Below, one piece after another: positions 48,520 through 57,456 of a stretch of 64,000 nucleotides of DNA (positions are counted from its first letter, which is position 1; each line of letters begins with the position of its first letter). The stretch comes from Gracilariopsis chorda. Its lineage: Eukaryota; Rhodophyta; Florideophyceae; Gracilariales; Gracilariaceae. The notes under the pieces are model-generated. The model ran no database searches. It was not told the origin of the DNA and saw only the letters and a program-made list of their open reading frames with translations. The translations under genes were made by a program, and so were the position numbers. Where the stretch lies: assembly GCA_003194525.1 (NCBI GenBank), contig NBIV01000044.1:303542-367541 (forward strand), in the 5' to 3' direction.

Positions 48520-49682
48520 TTACAGGACGAGAGCGCGCTCCGCCGTCAACCGCCGCTTTGCGCTCGCTTTGGCGACGCGTTGCGCCTCCGCCTCCAGGTC
48601 CAGTCCGTACTCCGTGAGCAGCGTGCGCTTGACGTGTTCGTTCGGCGCGTCGCCGAAGCAAGAAGCTAAGATACATCCGTAGTTGGTCAGATCCAGACAC
48701 GAGCTGCCGATGCCGACCAGGAAGCTGTTGCTGGTACCGGGGTCCACCAGCAAGAAGTACACGGCTGTGCGTCCGTTGTAGATGTCGTTGCCCGTCACAT
48801 GGAAGATGAGTCCCGACAGTGCGGACACCACCGTATGCCGCAGGCTCTTTCCGTCCGCGCCGCGAAGTCGCTTCGCCACGGCTGGACAGTATCGTCTGAC
48901 GCTATCTAGAAACGGCCTCGCCTTGATCTGCCCGCAGTGCAGCACGTCCACACCTCCCAAGTTTGAGCGCACCCCCTGCACAAGGCGTCCACCCCCTCGT
49001 TGGTGATGAGCGGTAACGAGCGACAAGTAACGCTCTGCAGCCGCGTGCACCACCGTCCCAAGCTGGCCAGCGCCGCATCCGTCAGTTGCGCGCACTCCGA
49101 CAACACCACCATGGACAACGACTGTTGCAAACCGGCCGCCACATGCGCCACGCCAGCGTCAGAGATAAGCGGTAAAGCGCCGATATCTAGCGCACGTAGC
49201 TGCGCGCATCGCGCCGCAATCAACGCTAAAGAAGAGTCCGACAGCGCTGCGCACCCCCGTAGTAGCAACGCGCGCAGCCGCGACGCGGCGCTGCCCGCCA
49301 GAGCGGTGGCCAATTGTGCGTCGCCGATAGCGGTCTGCGACAGGTCCAGCGCGCGGAGAGAGGGGCAATGCACCGCCAGCGACAGCAAAGAGCGCGACGA
49401 AACGCGCACACATCTTCTCAGAGCAATTCTTCTCAACGCCGCTCCAGCATGAGTAGCGATTGCCGACAAGCCCCTATCGTCCAATTGCTCCGTCTGCCAA
49501 AGCTCCACGTCGTGTAGCTGCGCATAGAACAGGTCGTGCAGTCTGCGACACGTCATAGCTAGCGGAAGCGCATTTCGAAAGCCGCGTTCGACGATACGCG
49601 AGTGCACGCCGACTTGCAGAGGGGATAACAACGCGAGGAAGACGCGCGCAAGCACGTCGTCGGGCAGATGCAGCAGGCGCAT
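48520..49682 (-). pseudogene. F-box/LRR protein 2, paralogue with a single-base frameshift
   Basis: Tandem paralogue of 46837-47982. From ATG 49682 the first frame holds the F-box (MRLLHLPDDVLARV) and LRRs (LRALDLSQTAIGD, LRALLLRGCAALSD, LRALDIGALPLISD, LSMVVLSECAQLTD). It is lost after DALCRGC near 48970; the continuation (NLGGVDVLHCGQ ... LSGLIFHVT ... VYFLLVDPG ... VKRTLLTEYGLD) lies in the next frame to 48520. One extra G in the GGGGG run of the minus strand there would restore one frame, so it is either a recent inactivating indel or a homopolymer sequencing error. Only one lesion is visible and the rest is well conserved. The C-terminal domain matches paralogue 1. Confidence 0.8.
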
Positions 49683-50125
49683 GGTACGGGCGGGGGGTGG
49701 GCGGGGAGTGGACGAGGGGGCGGAGGAGCTGGGCTGCGAGCAGCGGGGAGTGGAAGAGACGGCGGCGCTTGTTAACAGCGGCGCTACCAGAGCGCTTGGA
49801 TGAGTACGCCGGCTGAGAGCGCCGATCTAAGCCGCCATGCTGACACACACTCACACTCATACCGTCCGCGCGCGCGCGGAGCGTACGGCTCGCAGCCCGC
49901 GCGGACAGCCGAGTCGCACTCAGCCAGTCGGAGCTGCGCCGTGCTTCTCGTCTCTACCGACGGTACACGACGCGCTGATTGCAGCTTTACATAGCATACC
50001 CTTGTACCCTTGTACAGTGTCCATTTACAGTTCTAGACGTATTGCCCCGCGCTGTTATGCTTTCCCCGCGGTCTCCGCGGTCTCCGCCTCCTCTTCCTTT
50101 GTTTCCCCACCGCCCCTCCTCCGCC
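49683..50125. promoter_or_regulatory. divergent promoter region, F-box/LRR 2 / UPRT
   Basis: 440 bp between two divergent genes. Includes a CACACACTCACACTCA run at about 49842-49859 and pyrimidine-rich DNA directly before the UPRT ATG. No TATA box is obvious. Confidence 0.45.
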
Positions 50126-50905
50126 ATGGGCTACCAAGTCAATGGAGTTCATTGGCCCCAGCTGCACGTCCATCAACAGACCGCACAGCTGCGATGCCTC
50201 ATGACCGCTCTTTGCGACAAGCACTGCCCCCCCTCCGACTGGGTGTTCACCGCTGACCGCGTCAACAGGTGAGTCTATATTCTTCTCCACTCGCCTGCTA
50301 ATCACCGCATCATCCCAACTAATGTATCACACCCCTGCCCCGCGCGTAGAATCATGGTTGAGTTCGCTCTCAACTTCCTACCTGTACAGCCACACCACGT
50401 CATCACCCCCGTCGACGATGAGCCCCTGTCCGGCGTCAAGTTCGCCGGTCGCATAGTCGGCGTGTCAATCGTTCGTGCCGGGGAGGCAATGGAAACCGCC
50501 CTGCGTTCATGTTGTCGCAACGTCCGTCTCGGCAAAATCCTAGTCCAGCGCGATGAACGTACAGCCGAGCCGCGATACTACATGGCCAAATTACCCACTG
50601 ACGTTGCAACCCGTCACGTTCTACTCATGGATCCCATGTTAGCCACGGGTGGATCCGCCCTCATGGCGATGGGCAAGTTGCTGGAAGCGGGCGTAAAGGA
50701 GAGCAATATCATTTTTGTAAACGTTGTAGCTTCGCCCGAAGGTATTCGCAATTTGCTTTCCAAACACCCCGCGATACAGGTTTGCACTGCTAGCATCGCG
50801 GAGGGACTCAACTCTCAGAAGTACATTCGCAGATCCTTGGGCGACTTTGGTGATCGTTACTTTGGAACTCTCCCCGCTGATCAGGAGAACCCAAAACCGT
50901 CATAG
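50126..50905 (+). CDS. uracil phosphoribosyltransferase
   Basis: Converts uracil plus PRPP to UMP in pyrimidine salvage (EC 2.4.2.9). Exons 50126-50268 and 50350-50905 flank an 81-nt GT-AG intron (GTGAGT...GCGTAG), giving 232 aa. Motifs are VGVSIVRAGEAMETAL near 84-99, the PRPP-binding loop MDPMLATGGSA at 141-151, and a C-terminal LGDFGDRYFGT that closes the uracil site. No transit peptide is apparent, so it is probably cytosolic. With the cytidine deaminase at 2129 it belongs to the same salvage pathway, but the two are 48 kb apart. The start ATG sits in a good context (GCCATGG). Confidence 0.94.
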
Positions 50906-51155
50906 ACTACGTAAATACAACCTAAAACTTGTGCTTAAAACCAAGAACCTCGAGTTATTCGCTCCATGTGTTATAGCTGAGAAGATCAATCTCCCCACAT
51001 GACAGAAAGATCGGGATGGTCTTCTTCAGTTCTCCGCTTGTCTTTAATCGCCAAAATACTTGCAAATATGTGAACACCCATTCCCACTCCTCCATTCTCT
51101 TCACGCTCTTCTCTCAGCAGCCGGCGTCGATCCACCATTCTCAGCTCGCCACACC

Positions 51156-52025
51156 ATGCTGTCCTTCTCGACCCCGTTCCCATCAACAACAGTCAAACAA
51201 TTCACCATACCAAAGACTAGATGTCGTCATCCACCTCGCGCAAGTCAAAAACGTCTACCCACCTCAGAAAATGCGGCACAAAACCCATCACCACAGTCCA
51301 AGCTCGGCCAAGTGCATCTCATAGGAACGGGGCCATCTAGTGTCAACCATCTAACAAAAGGTGCCGTAAGAAAGATCCAACAAGCCAGCATAATCCTACA
51401 CGACCGTCTCGTGAGCGCCGAAATTCTATCTCAGGCCAACCCGTCCGCAAAGCTAATAAGCGTAGCAAAGGGTCGTGGCCAAGGCACGGGCAGTCAATCA
51501 GCGATAAACCAACAACTCGCGACATACGCGAAAAGCGGACATACAGTGGCACGTCTCAAAGGTGGCGACCCTTCAATATTCGGCAGGCTGGGCTCCGAGT
51601 TAGAGTTTTTGAGGAGGGAGCGCATCCCGGTGAGCGTGGAAGCAGGCGTCACAACTGCATCAGCGCTGGCAGCACGCCTGCGTTTCCCGCTTACACACGC
51701 GCAGGTGGCCCGTGGGGTGTGCTTTGTGAGTGCACACGAGGACGTTGACTGGATCTCCGGAGCGCTGCTAGGCCACGTGACGCTGGTTGTGTACATGGGG
51801 TTGCACAGGCTCGGGGATTTGCTAAAACGGCTGAGCGAGAGCGGGGCGGATGGGGATGTGGCAGCGGTCGCTGTGCACGGCGTAAGTACAGAGGATGAAC
51901 AAGTGGTGTGGGGCACGATAGATACTCTGCACGCAAAAGTTTTGGACGCCGCGCTCAGCAGCCCCACCATCGTGGTAATTGGCAACGTCGTACGCCTCGC
52001 GTGCGGGTGGGAAGGAGGTAGCTGA
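51156..52025 (+). CDS. uroporphyrinogen-III C-methyltransferase (SUMT), plastid-type leader
   Basis: 289 aa from ATG 51156. SUMT transfers two methyl groups from SAM to uroporphyrinogen III, giving precorrin-2 for siroheme. The first ~50 residues are Ser/Thr/Arg/Pro-rich with few acidics and look like a transit peptide. The catalytic part begins VHLIGTGPSSVNHLTKGA. It contains LHDRLVSAEIL, RLKGGDPSIFGRLGSELEFL (the classic GGDPxxFGR motif), VEAGVTTASALAARL and VVYMGLHRL, then DEQVVWGTI and IVVIGNVV, all standard for the family. Domains for oxidation or ferrochelation (as in CysG) are absent. Siroheme serves nitrite and sulfite reductases. An in-frame non-ATG extension to 51060 was not used. 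Confidence 0.92.
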   Translation: MLSFSTPFPSTTVKQFTIPKTRCRHPPRASQKRLPTSENAAQNPSPQSKLGQVHLIGTGPSSVNHLTKGAVRKIQQASIILHDRLVSAEILSQANPSAKLISVAKGRGQGTGSQSAINQQLATYAKSGHTVARLKGGDPSIFGRLGSELEFLRRERIPVSVEAGVTTASALAARLRFPLTHAQVARGVCFVSAHEDVDWISGALLGHVTLVVYMGLHRLGDLLKRLSESGADGDVAAVAVHGVSTEDEQVVWGTIDTLHAKVLDAALSSPTIVVIGNVVRLACGWEGGS

Positions 52026-52222
52026 TACGTGACAAAGACTGAGGCGGGAGAAGTTTACAGTCTGATAACAAAGCTTTTGTGTGTGTACAAATTCACGAAC
52101 TATTAGAATCCTTTCCCTTTACGGACAGAACAAACCAAAGCACAAGCTCAAAGGCACTGGTGAGCCAAAATGAAAGGGGGAGCAGAGGTGCGCAAAGGAT
52201 AATAAACGCAAGATAAAGAGAA

Positions 52223-52930
52223 TCACCAGTTCTTCCATGTCATGCCCTTTCGCGGGGTATCTTCGGGCAGTGGCTTGAGGTAATCCGGAATATCGTAAAC
52301 GGTGGTCTCTTTCTTTGGGGCGGTTTTAGCAACCTTGCTCAATGCCTCGGCCTTGAGTTGCTTTGTGGTTTTCTCGCCCGACACAACTTCCAAGGCGGCT
52401 TTCTTAACAGCGTCAATTCCGCCAACATTTCCGAGATAATTCTTATCATCCGAGAAGGTGGAAATGCCCAACTTGGAGACCCTTACGGTTTGATAAGCGG
52501 CCGGTTTATATCCCGGTTCACCAGCCTGCGGACGCATAGTGACAGCGGAAGAGTCCTGACGACCGACGCCAACTTGTTCAGGAGCGTTCTTCAGCACGTC
52601 CTGTTTAAGAAGGTCAAGTCCGCGCTTGATAGCGCCCTTATCATCCGCGACGACGGGTAACGGGGTGGGCTGCTGCGGTGGTTTGGCGGCGGCGGGCTCC
52701 TTGTAACCCGGATCTCCAGGCTGGGGGGCTATGAAGGTTGTGGAAGGGGCGTCGGGCTGTGCGGGCTGTGCAGGCTTTGCGGCAAACGGGTTGCGGAAGA
52801 AGGGCTGCTTCTCGTCTGCCATGACGAAGCGCGCGGGGCGGGACGCTGACGGGCGGCGCGACGCCGTGGCGGGCTGGCCGCGGGCGGGGGTGAAGGCCGA
52901 GGTGAAGGAAGGCGGAACGAAGGCGGACAT
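52223..52930 (-). CDS. plastid-targeted protein of unknown family, possibly phycobilisome- or thylakoid-associated
   Basis: 235 aa from ATG 52930; upstream in-frame codons to 53308 lack leader-like features. Residues 1-37 (Phe near the N-terminus, Ser/Thr/Arg/Ala-rich, ending RFVMADEK) are a convincing red-algal plastid transit peptide. The mature part has FFRNPFAAKPAQPAQ, then two related phrases PQPGDPGYKEPAA and PQAGEPGYKPAAY about 70 residues apart. These are followed by VRVSKLGISTFSDDKNYLGN and a basic C-terminal stretch KQLKAEALSKVAK ... PDYLKPLPEDTP. No cofactor site or TM helix is seen. I do not recognise the family. A linker-like or scaffold role in the light-harvesting apparatus would fit the composition but is speculation. 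Confidence 0.6.
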   Translation of the reverse strand: MSAFVPPSFTSAFTPARGQPATASRRPSASRPARFVMADEKQPFFRNPFAAKPAQPAQPDAPSTTFIAPQPGDPGYKEPAAAKPPQQPTPLPVVADDKGAIKRGLDLLKQDVLKNAPEQVGVGRQDSSAVTMRPQAGEPGYKPAAYQTVRVSKLGISTFSDDKNYLGNVGGIDAVKKAALEVVSGEKTTKQLKAEALSKVAKTAPKKETTVYDIPDYLKPLPEDTPRKGMTWKNW

Positions 52931-53418
52931 GATTGACGAACGCTCAGAGCAGAGGGGGAAGACGGTGGAGCCGCGAGTGCGCACAGCACACATATCGCTG
53001 GCGCAGATCTTATCTTGGAGCGCAGCTGCAGCAGTGGGGCAGATACGACCGAGCGGGAAACCCTTTCGCCAATGCCAGCCACACACGTGGGCCACGCACG
53101 CACCGGGGCTGACAGTGCGCAGCCGGTGCTTACATCTCGCGCCGCCCCGCGAGATGTGTACAGTGTGGGAGCAATGAAGGTGAAGCCCCGTAGCTTTCTT
53201 TGTTGTTGGAGATGCTGAGGTCTCTATTGTGGTTTCTGTCAGCCCAAAGCGGGTAGACAACCAACTGGTGTAGGTTAGAGAATAACCTGTGAGGACTTCA
53301 GGGTGCAATCCCCAGTTCGCAATAGCACATAAGCAATTGTGTAGATTTTATTGTTGTTCCTCTTGGTATTGTTCCCGTTCCCTCGAAGGTGTAGAGTAAA
53401 AACACTAAACTAGCACTA
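52931..53418. other. upstream of plastid protein gene, no gene
   Basis: 490 bp up to the second pogo transposon. Presumably contains the promoter of the minus-strand gene. A GGGTGCAATCCCCAGTTCGCAA segment near 53301-53322 is faintly tRNA-B-box-like but no cloverleaf can be drawn. Confidence 0.35.
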
Positions 53419-55662
53419 AACAACCGATCCCTAATTTGGCTGAAATTCCAATAGTGGCAATGGCTCTATTGGTCTAATTTGGCTCATTTCTTTGTCAAGA
53501 ACCTCAGAAGTCAACAATATTGAGCTGTAATTCTTCTTCTTTAGCTCAACAATACTTATTTTAGCATACAGAGCATAACATTCGAAAAGCGCGCCCTTTT
53601 CGATTGCAAATGAGTTGTTAAAGCCCCTCCTCAGCCGTAGTGTTCATCCATTGCAACGCAATCAGTCCTCCACTCAAGGAAAAATGACCAACCGATCTGT
53701 GATACTACAAACCGCTTTCTTCGAGAGATTTGAACGCGGCACGTCCTGGCAGTCTATTGCTATTACGCACAACATTAGCAAAACAACTTTACGACGTGTG
53801 TACGCTCAATGGGAAAAGACTTATCCCGAATCGAAACAAATGCATCCAAATGACATCCATCTATCGCTTTCCAGACGTGGAAGACGTCCAGTACTCACTG
53901 AAGATGAAGAACAGATAATTGCAGAGAGATTTATATACTTTGGTGACAACAACACACCTCTGACAAAACATGGAGTCTGCGATCTAGTTCAAGAGTTCGT
54001 TTCTTTACTTCCCCCACCTCTCCAAACAGCCATTAGCTTCTTTCAAAACCGCCCTTCCCCTCGCTGGGTAACACTCTTTGCACGCAGAAACAGTCTCAAT
54101 ATCACACCAGTACGGTTGATGGAGGACAAACGCTTAATGGCAGCGACTGCAGAAAATCTTACCGAACACATATTTAGAGTTCAGGCGGCTATAGTTAGAT
54201 ATAAAATCAATGATTCTCGGCATATTTTCAACACTGACCAGTCCGGAGTGTCATTTTCAAAACTGAAGGGAAGAAGTCTGCGAAAGGGAGTAGGAAAAAA
54301 AAGGAATGCAGTTGTTGCAAACAGCATTGACCACCCAAGGAAATATTGACAGGGTCACAGTTATGTCCGTGGTTAACGCCAGCGGAAAAAGCTACAAGCC
54401 TGCCATCGTCTTTCCTGGAAAACACGCTCACTATCGGAAGGTAAAAGGTGTCATTCAAACGCTTCATACTGTTCTTCCTCCCTGCTATCTATTCCAAAGA
54501 AACCCAGCAGGTGTGGATACCGATATCGTCTTCAGCTGGGCAAAATAATTCGTCAAAGAGACCAAAGATATTCGTGCGGGTAATCAGAAGCTACTCTTAC
54601 TCCTGGATGGTTTTGGCTCCCATATCCAATACAAGACTTTGAAGCTATTCAAGGACAACGGCATAGTAGTTATTGCATTTCCAGCGCATACCTCTCACAT
54701 TACTCAGCCATTGGATGTGTCCGTGTTCAGCTCGTTCAAGTCATATCTTCAGTTGGAGCTGCAAAAAGCAGCGCGACAAAGGCGAAAGCGGAATGTTTTT
54801 GAAATCGGAGAGTGCATAAGTAATGCCTTCTCCAGTTCCTATACTGCCACAAACATCCGTTCAGGGTTCCACAAGACGGAGGTATGCGATCTCGAGCTAG
54901 CGAGGCCAAATTTTGAACCTTTGCGAAGAAATGTTAGAAATATGAACGGTGAGGATGTTAGTTTGGTATCAATCAATGAGCTTCTGCAGAGGTTCCAGAA
55001 ATAGCATCGTACATTACTTCGAGAGGCGCTTGTAGAGGAAAGCGGGCACATCAAGGTTGACACTACTTCGGGATCACACTTGACTTCGGATGCTGTGCTT
55101 GCCGCTCTATTGAAGCGTATTCTCCAAAGGAGGAAAAGACATGAAGATGAAAAGGGCAGACAGAAAGCAGCCGCCTACAGGGAACTAAAGACGGATATAC
55201 AACGTTTGATTAAGCTTGCTCCGGAGCGCTCAATTCGAAAGAAGAGAATGGTTGAGCTCCGTAGCTCGCGTAGAGATGCTCATCGAGAGAAGGCACGCGT
55301 GCTTGGCGGGGCAGAGCGCGTGGTAGCTCTCGAGCCTTTACTGGGACCAGTCGCGCCGGGCAGTGATGACGAAGAACAGTTTGAAATTGTGTGAACGGTC
55401 ATATGCCTGTATGGCCGCATATTTGCTGTTCAGATTACGAAACAGGGGATTTGGAGTTGCTACAGCCCCTTTCTTGCCTTCTTTGCATTGCTTGAAGTAA
55501 AGCCAGTTGGTTGCTGTGCTCTTAATGGGTGAACCTTGATTGTTCCTTCTCTCCAATTACGTTTCCACAGTCAAAATAGTGGAGTCGGTAAGGAGATAGA
55601 CAGAGTTTGGTGAAACTCGTCCACCAATATTTCCTAATCTGCCTAATTAAGGATTGGATGTC
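53419..55662 (+). mobile_element. pogo/Tigger-like DNA transposon, copy 2
   Basis: About 2244 bp flanked by TA (53417-53418 and 55663-55664). TIRs are AACAACCGATCCCTAATTTG at the left and the complement of GACATCCAATCCTTAATTAG at the right, about 22 bp imperfect. Highly similar to 9448-11685. Encodes a disrupted transposase on the plus strand. Confidence 0.88.
53684..55394 (+). pseudogene. pogo-type DDE transposase, copy 2, disrupted
   Basis: Starts MTNRSVILQTAFFERFERGT, a helix-turn-helix DNA-binding region that is unbroken here, unlike copy 1. The core has NTDQSG and, further on, LLLDGFGSH and PAHTSHITQPLDVSVF. The first frame ends after an extra base in an A8 run near 54296 (GTAGGAAAAAAAA). 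Further damage is a TAA at 54546-54548 in the WAK region and CAG changed to TAG at 55003-55005. The C-terminal part then resumes to DDEEQFEIV and the stop at 55394. The lesions differ from those of copy 1, so the two copies decayed independently after insertion. Confidence 0.88.
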
Positions 55663-55674
55663 TAGGTAGTAAAC

Positions 55675-56130
55675 TGTTGTAGCAAATACGGCATCACCTT
55701 GGACTACACAATAGATGACACTGCAAGCTGGGTAGCAAATGCGTAGGCGGTAACCACTGTGCCCGTAAATGCGCAGCTGACACTTGCGTAGGTAGCAAAT
55801 GCGTTGCTGTGAACTGCGTAGGTCGCTTTACCCCGCGCGGTACGCAAGATAGTGTATGACTATCGTGCTTGCCGAGCTCGACAGACGATCGGCTCGGCAA
55901 GGGGCGCTCATAAAAGGCCTTCCGATTCTTCGGAAGGCAACTCACGAGGCAAGACACAGCAAGTGAGGTGCCCGTTCTCTTGCCGAGCTCCTACGTCTTT
56001 CAGCGCTTCTAACGATTTCCTACAGTAGTTCTGCGCAGCGTTCTCGCTTTGCGCACTCTCTGCAATCTCCGCCACAACGTTAGCGTCGTTTGTAGTTGGT
56101 CATCTTTGGTACTTCCTCGCTCGGGCAACA
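55675..56130 (+). repeat. candidate 5' LTR of gypsy-2
   Basis: TGTTG at 55675 and CAACA ending at 56130 are inverted termini, and a TATA-like CATAAAAGG at 55910 with hairpins suits an LTR. Hairpins are CTTGCCGAGC/GCTCGGCAAG at about 55869-55902 and CCTTCCGA/TCGGAAGG at 55919-55937. No second LTR is in the window because the 3' end of the element is lost, so the borders are provisional. Confidence 0.4.
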
Positions 56131-56197
56131 CTGAACATCAAAGCGCTTTGCTCTAAAGAGTACCAGTGTAGTCGAGCAAGAAAGGTTCAACAAAGCC

Positions 56198-56824
56198 ATG
56201 ACTACCTCAAACTACGGAGTCATGTCGGTTATTCAGCCACCGTCGCTGAAAATCATCGACCAGCCCTCGCTCATCAGGTTTGAAACCGAATGCGCAGCCT
56301 ACCGCGCGAAAGTAGAAGACGTGAACAAAGACAGGCCAGCTGACCAATGTCTTTCTATGGCCTCTATCAAGGACTGCATGGACTCTGCTACGCTACATGC
56401 GCTCTGCATTATCGGAGAGATAGAAGGGGCTTCTTCTGTCTAGGATGCTACAGCAGAGAAAGTGAAGCTTTGGTTTGAAAATGCTTCAACGTCGACTCCG
56501 AAGGATCTAGCTGAAAGAATCAATGCTGCACTACGGCTGGTTTCGTATGTCCCAAACAAGGAAGATCCAGCTGGAAGCGAGTCCAACTTCATCATCAGCT
56601 TCATCACTGCACTTGATCAGAACAACGCCTCCGAAGTCCTCAAGGACAAAGAAATGTCTAAGAAATTAATCGACCGTCTAGTGCCCAAATTCAAACCGGA
56701 TGTTCTTGTCGAACGGATCAAAATGATGCAAAGAGGCTGGAATATATGGTGCAATGCCCCAAAAGGGAAAAACGCCGAAGGACGTTCGGGATCTTCCTCT
56801 CACGAGGTGAACCCAGTTGGGTAG
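56198..56824 (+). pseudogene. gag: gypsy-2 Gag-like, one in-frame TAG
   Basis: From ATG 56198 the frame is broken only by TAG 56441-56443 and then continues to 56824. Gag-like character is modest (FETECAAYRAKV ... ADQCLSMASIKDC ... LVERIKMMQRGWNIWCNAP). The frame leaves Gag-like sequence near 56760 where the insert starts. Confidence 0.65.
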
Positions 56825-57456
56825 AGCCCTCCCAGAGGTGTCACGGCGAAGCCAGTTCGTAAGACCAGGGACACTTGTCTCAACTTGCGCAGGGAGGTGA
56901 AGGCGAAGAATCGGTATCCGCGTGAGCGGGGTGTGATCCTCAGTAGAGGTATGTTTCCACGTAAGTGGGGAAGTGTGAGCGGGTGCACCCAGGAGGCCCG
57001 CGGGTAGCGGGATGTACTACCCTGAAAGGGGGAAAGGAGGAGAGTGAAGGGAAAGGAGGAAGAGTGGGCGAGGGTGAGTCGCGAGAGTGACGAACAAATA
57101 CGGCAATGCCTGTGGACAGGACTCCCTATACAGGGCGAACACCAATGTGATTGGAACAATTATACTCCCAAGGATGGGCCTCTTTAGATGTGCAAGGGGG
57201 TTACATGTCCCGTGGTTTACGGCATTTCCCTCCAAGGAGGAGTAGAGTACGCGCGCAAGCGGTGACAACTAGAGCCAATTCCCCAGGTTGTTGTCCCTTG
57301 TTGGGGAAGGTTTACTGGTGCGACGGCAGTGCGCCGTCGCACTAAGTACTAGCTTCCCAGAAATGGGTGTGAAAATAATAAATAAAACTAACTAAAATAC
57401 TCCACATTTCGTGGCAACATCCACTACTGTGGCCAACCGCCAAGTGACCCGAAACC
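56825..57456. other. non-coding insert between gypsy-2 gag and pol
   Basis: About 600-750 bp that separates Gag from the protease frame (core roughly 56760-57510). Purine-rich plus strand (57028-57072), repeated GTGAGCGGG and GAGGTGAA words, and a CGACGGCAGTGCGCCGTCG hairpin at about 57320-57338. No TG...CA ends or target duplication could be fixed. Probably another inserted element. Confidence 0.5.

Noticed and set aside
53221-53330. Possible tRNA gene
   Set aside because: Only a weak B-box-like GGTGCAATCCC; no acceptor stem, anticodon arm or A box could be paired.
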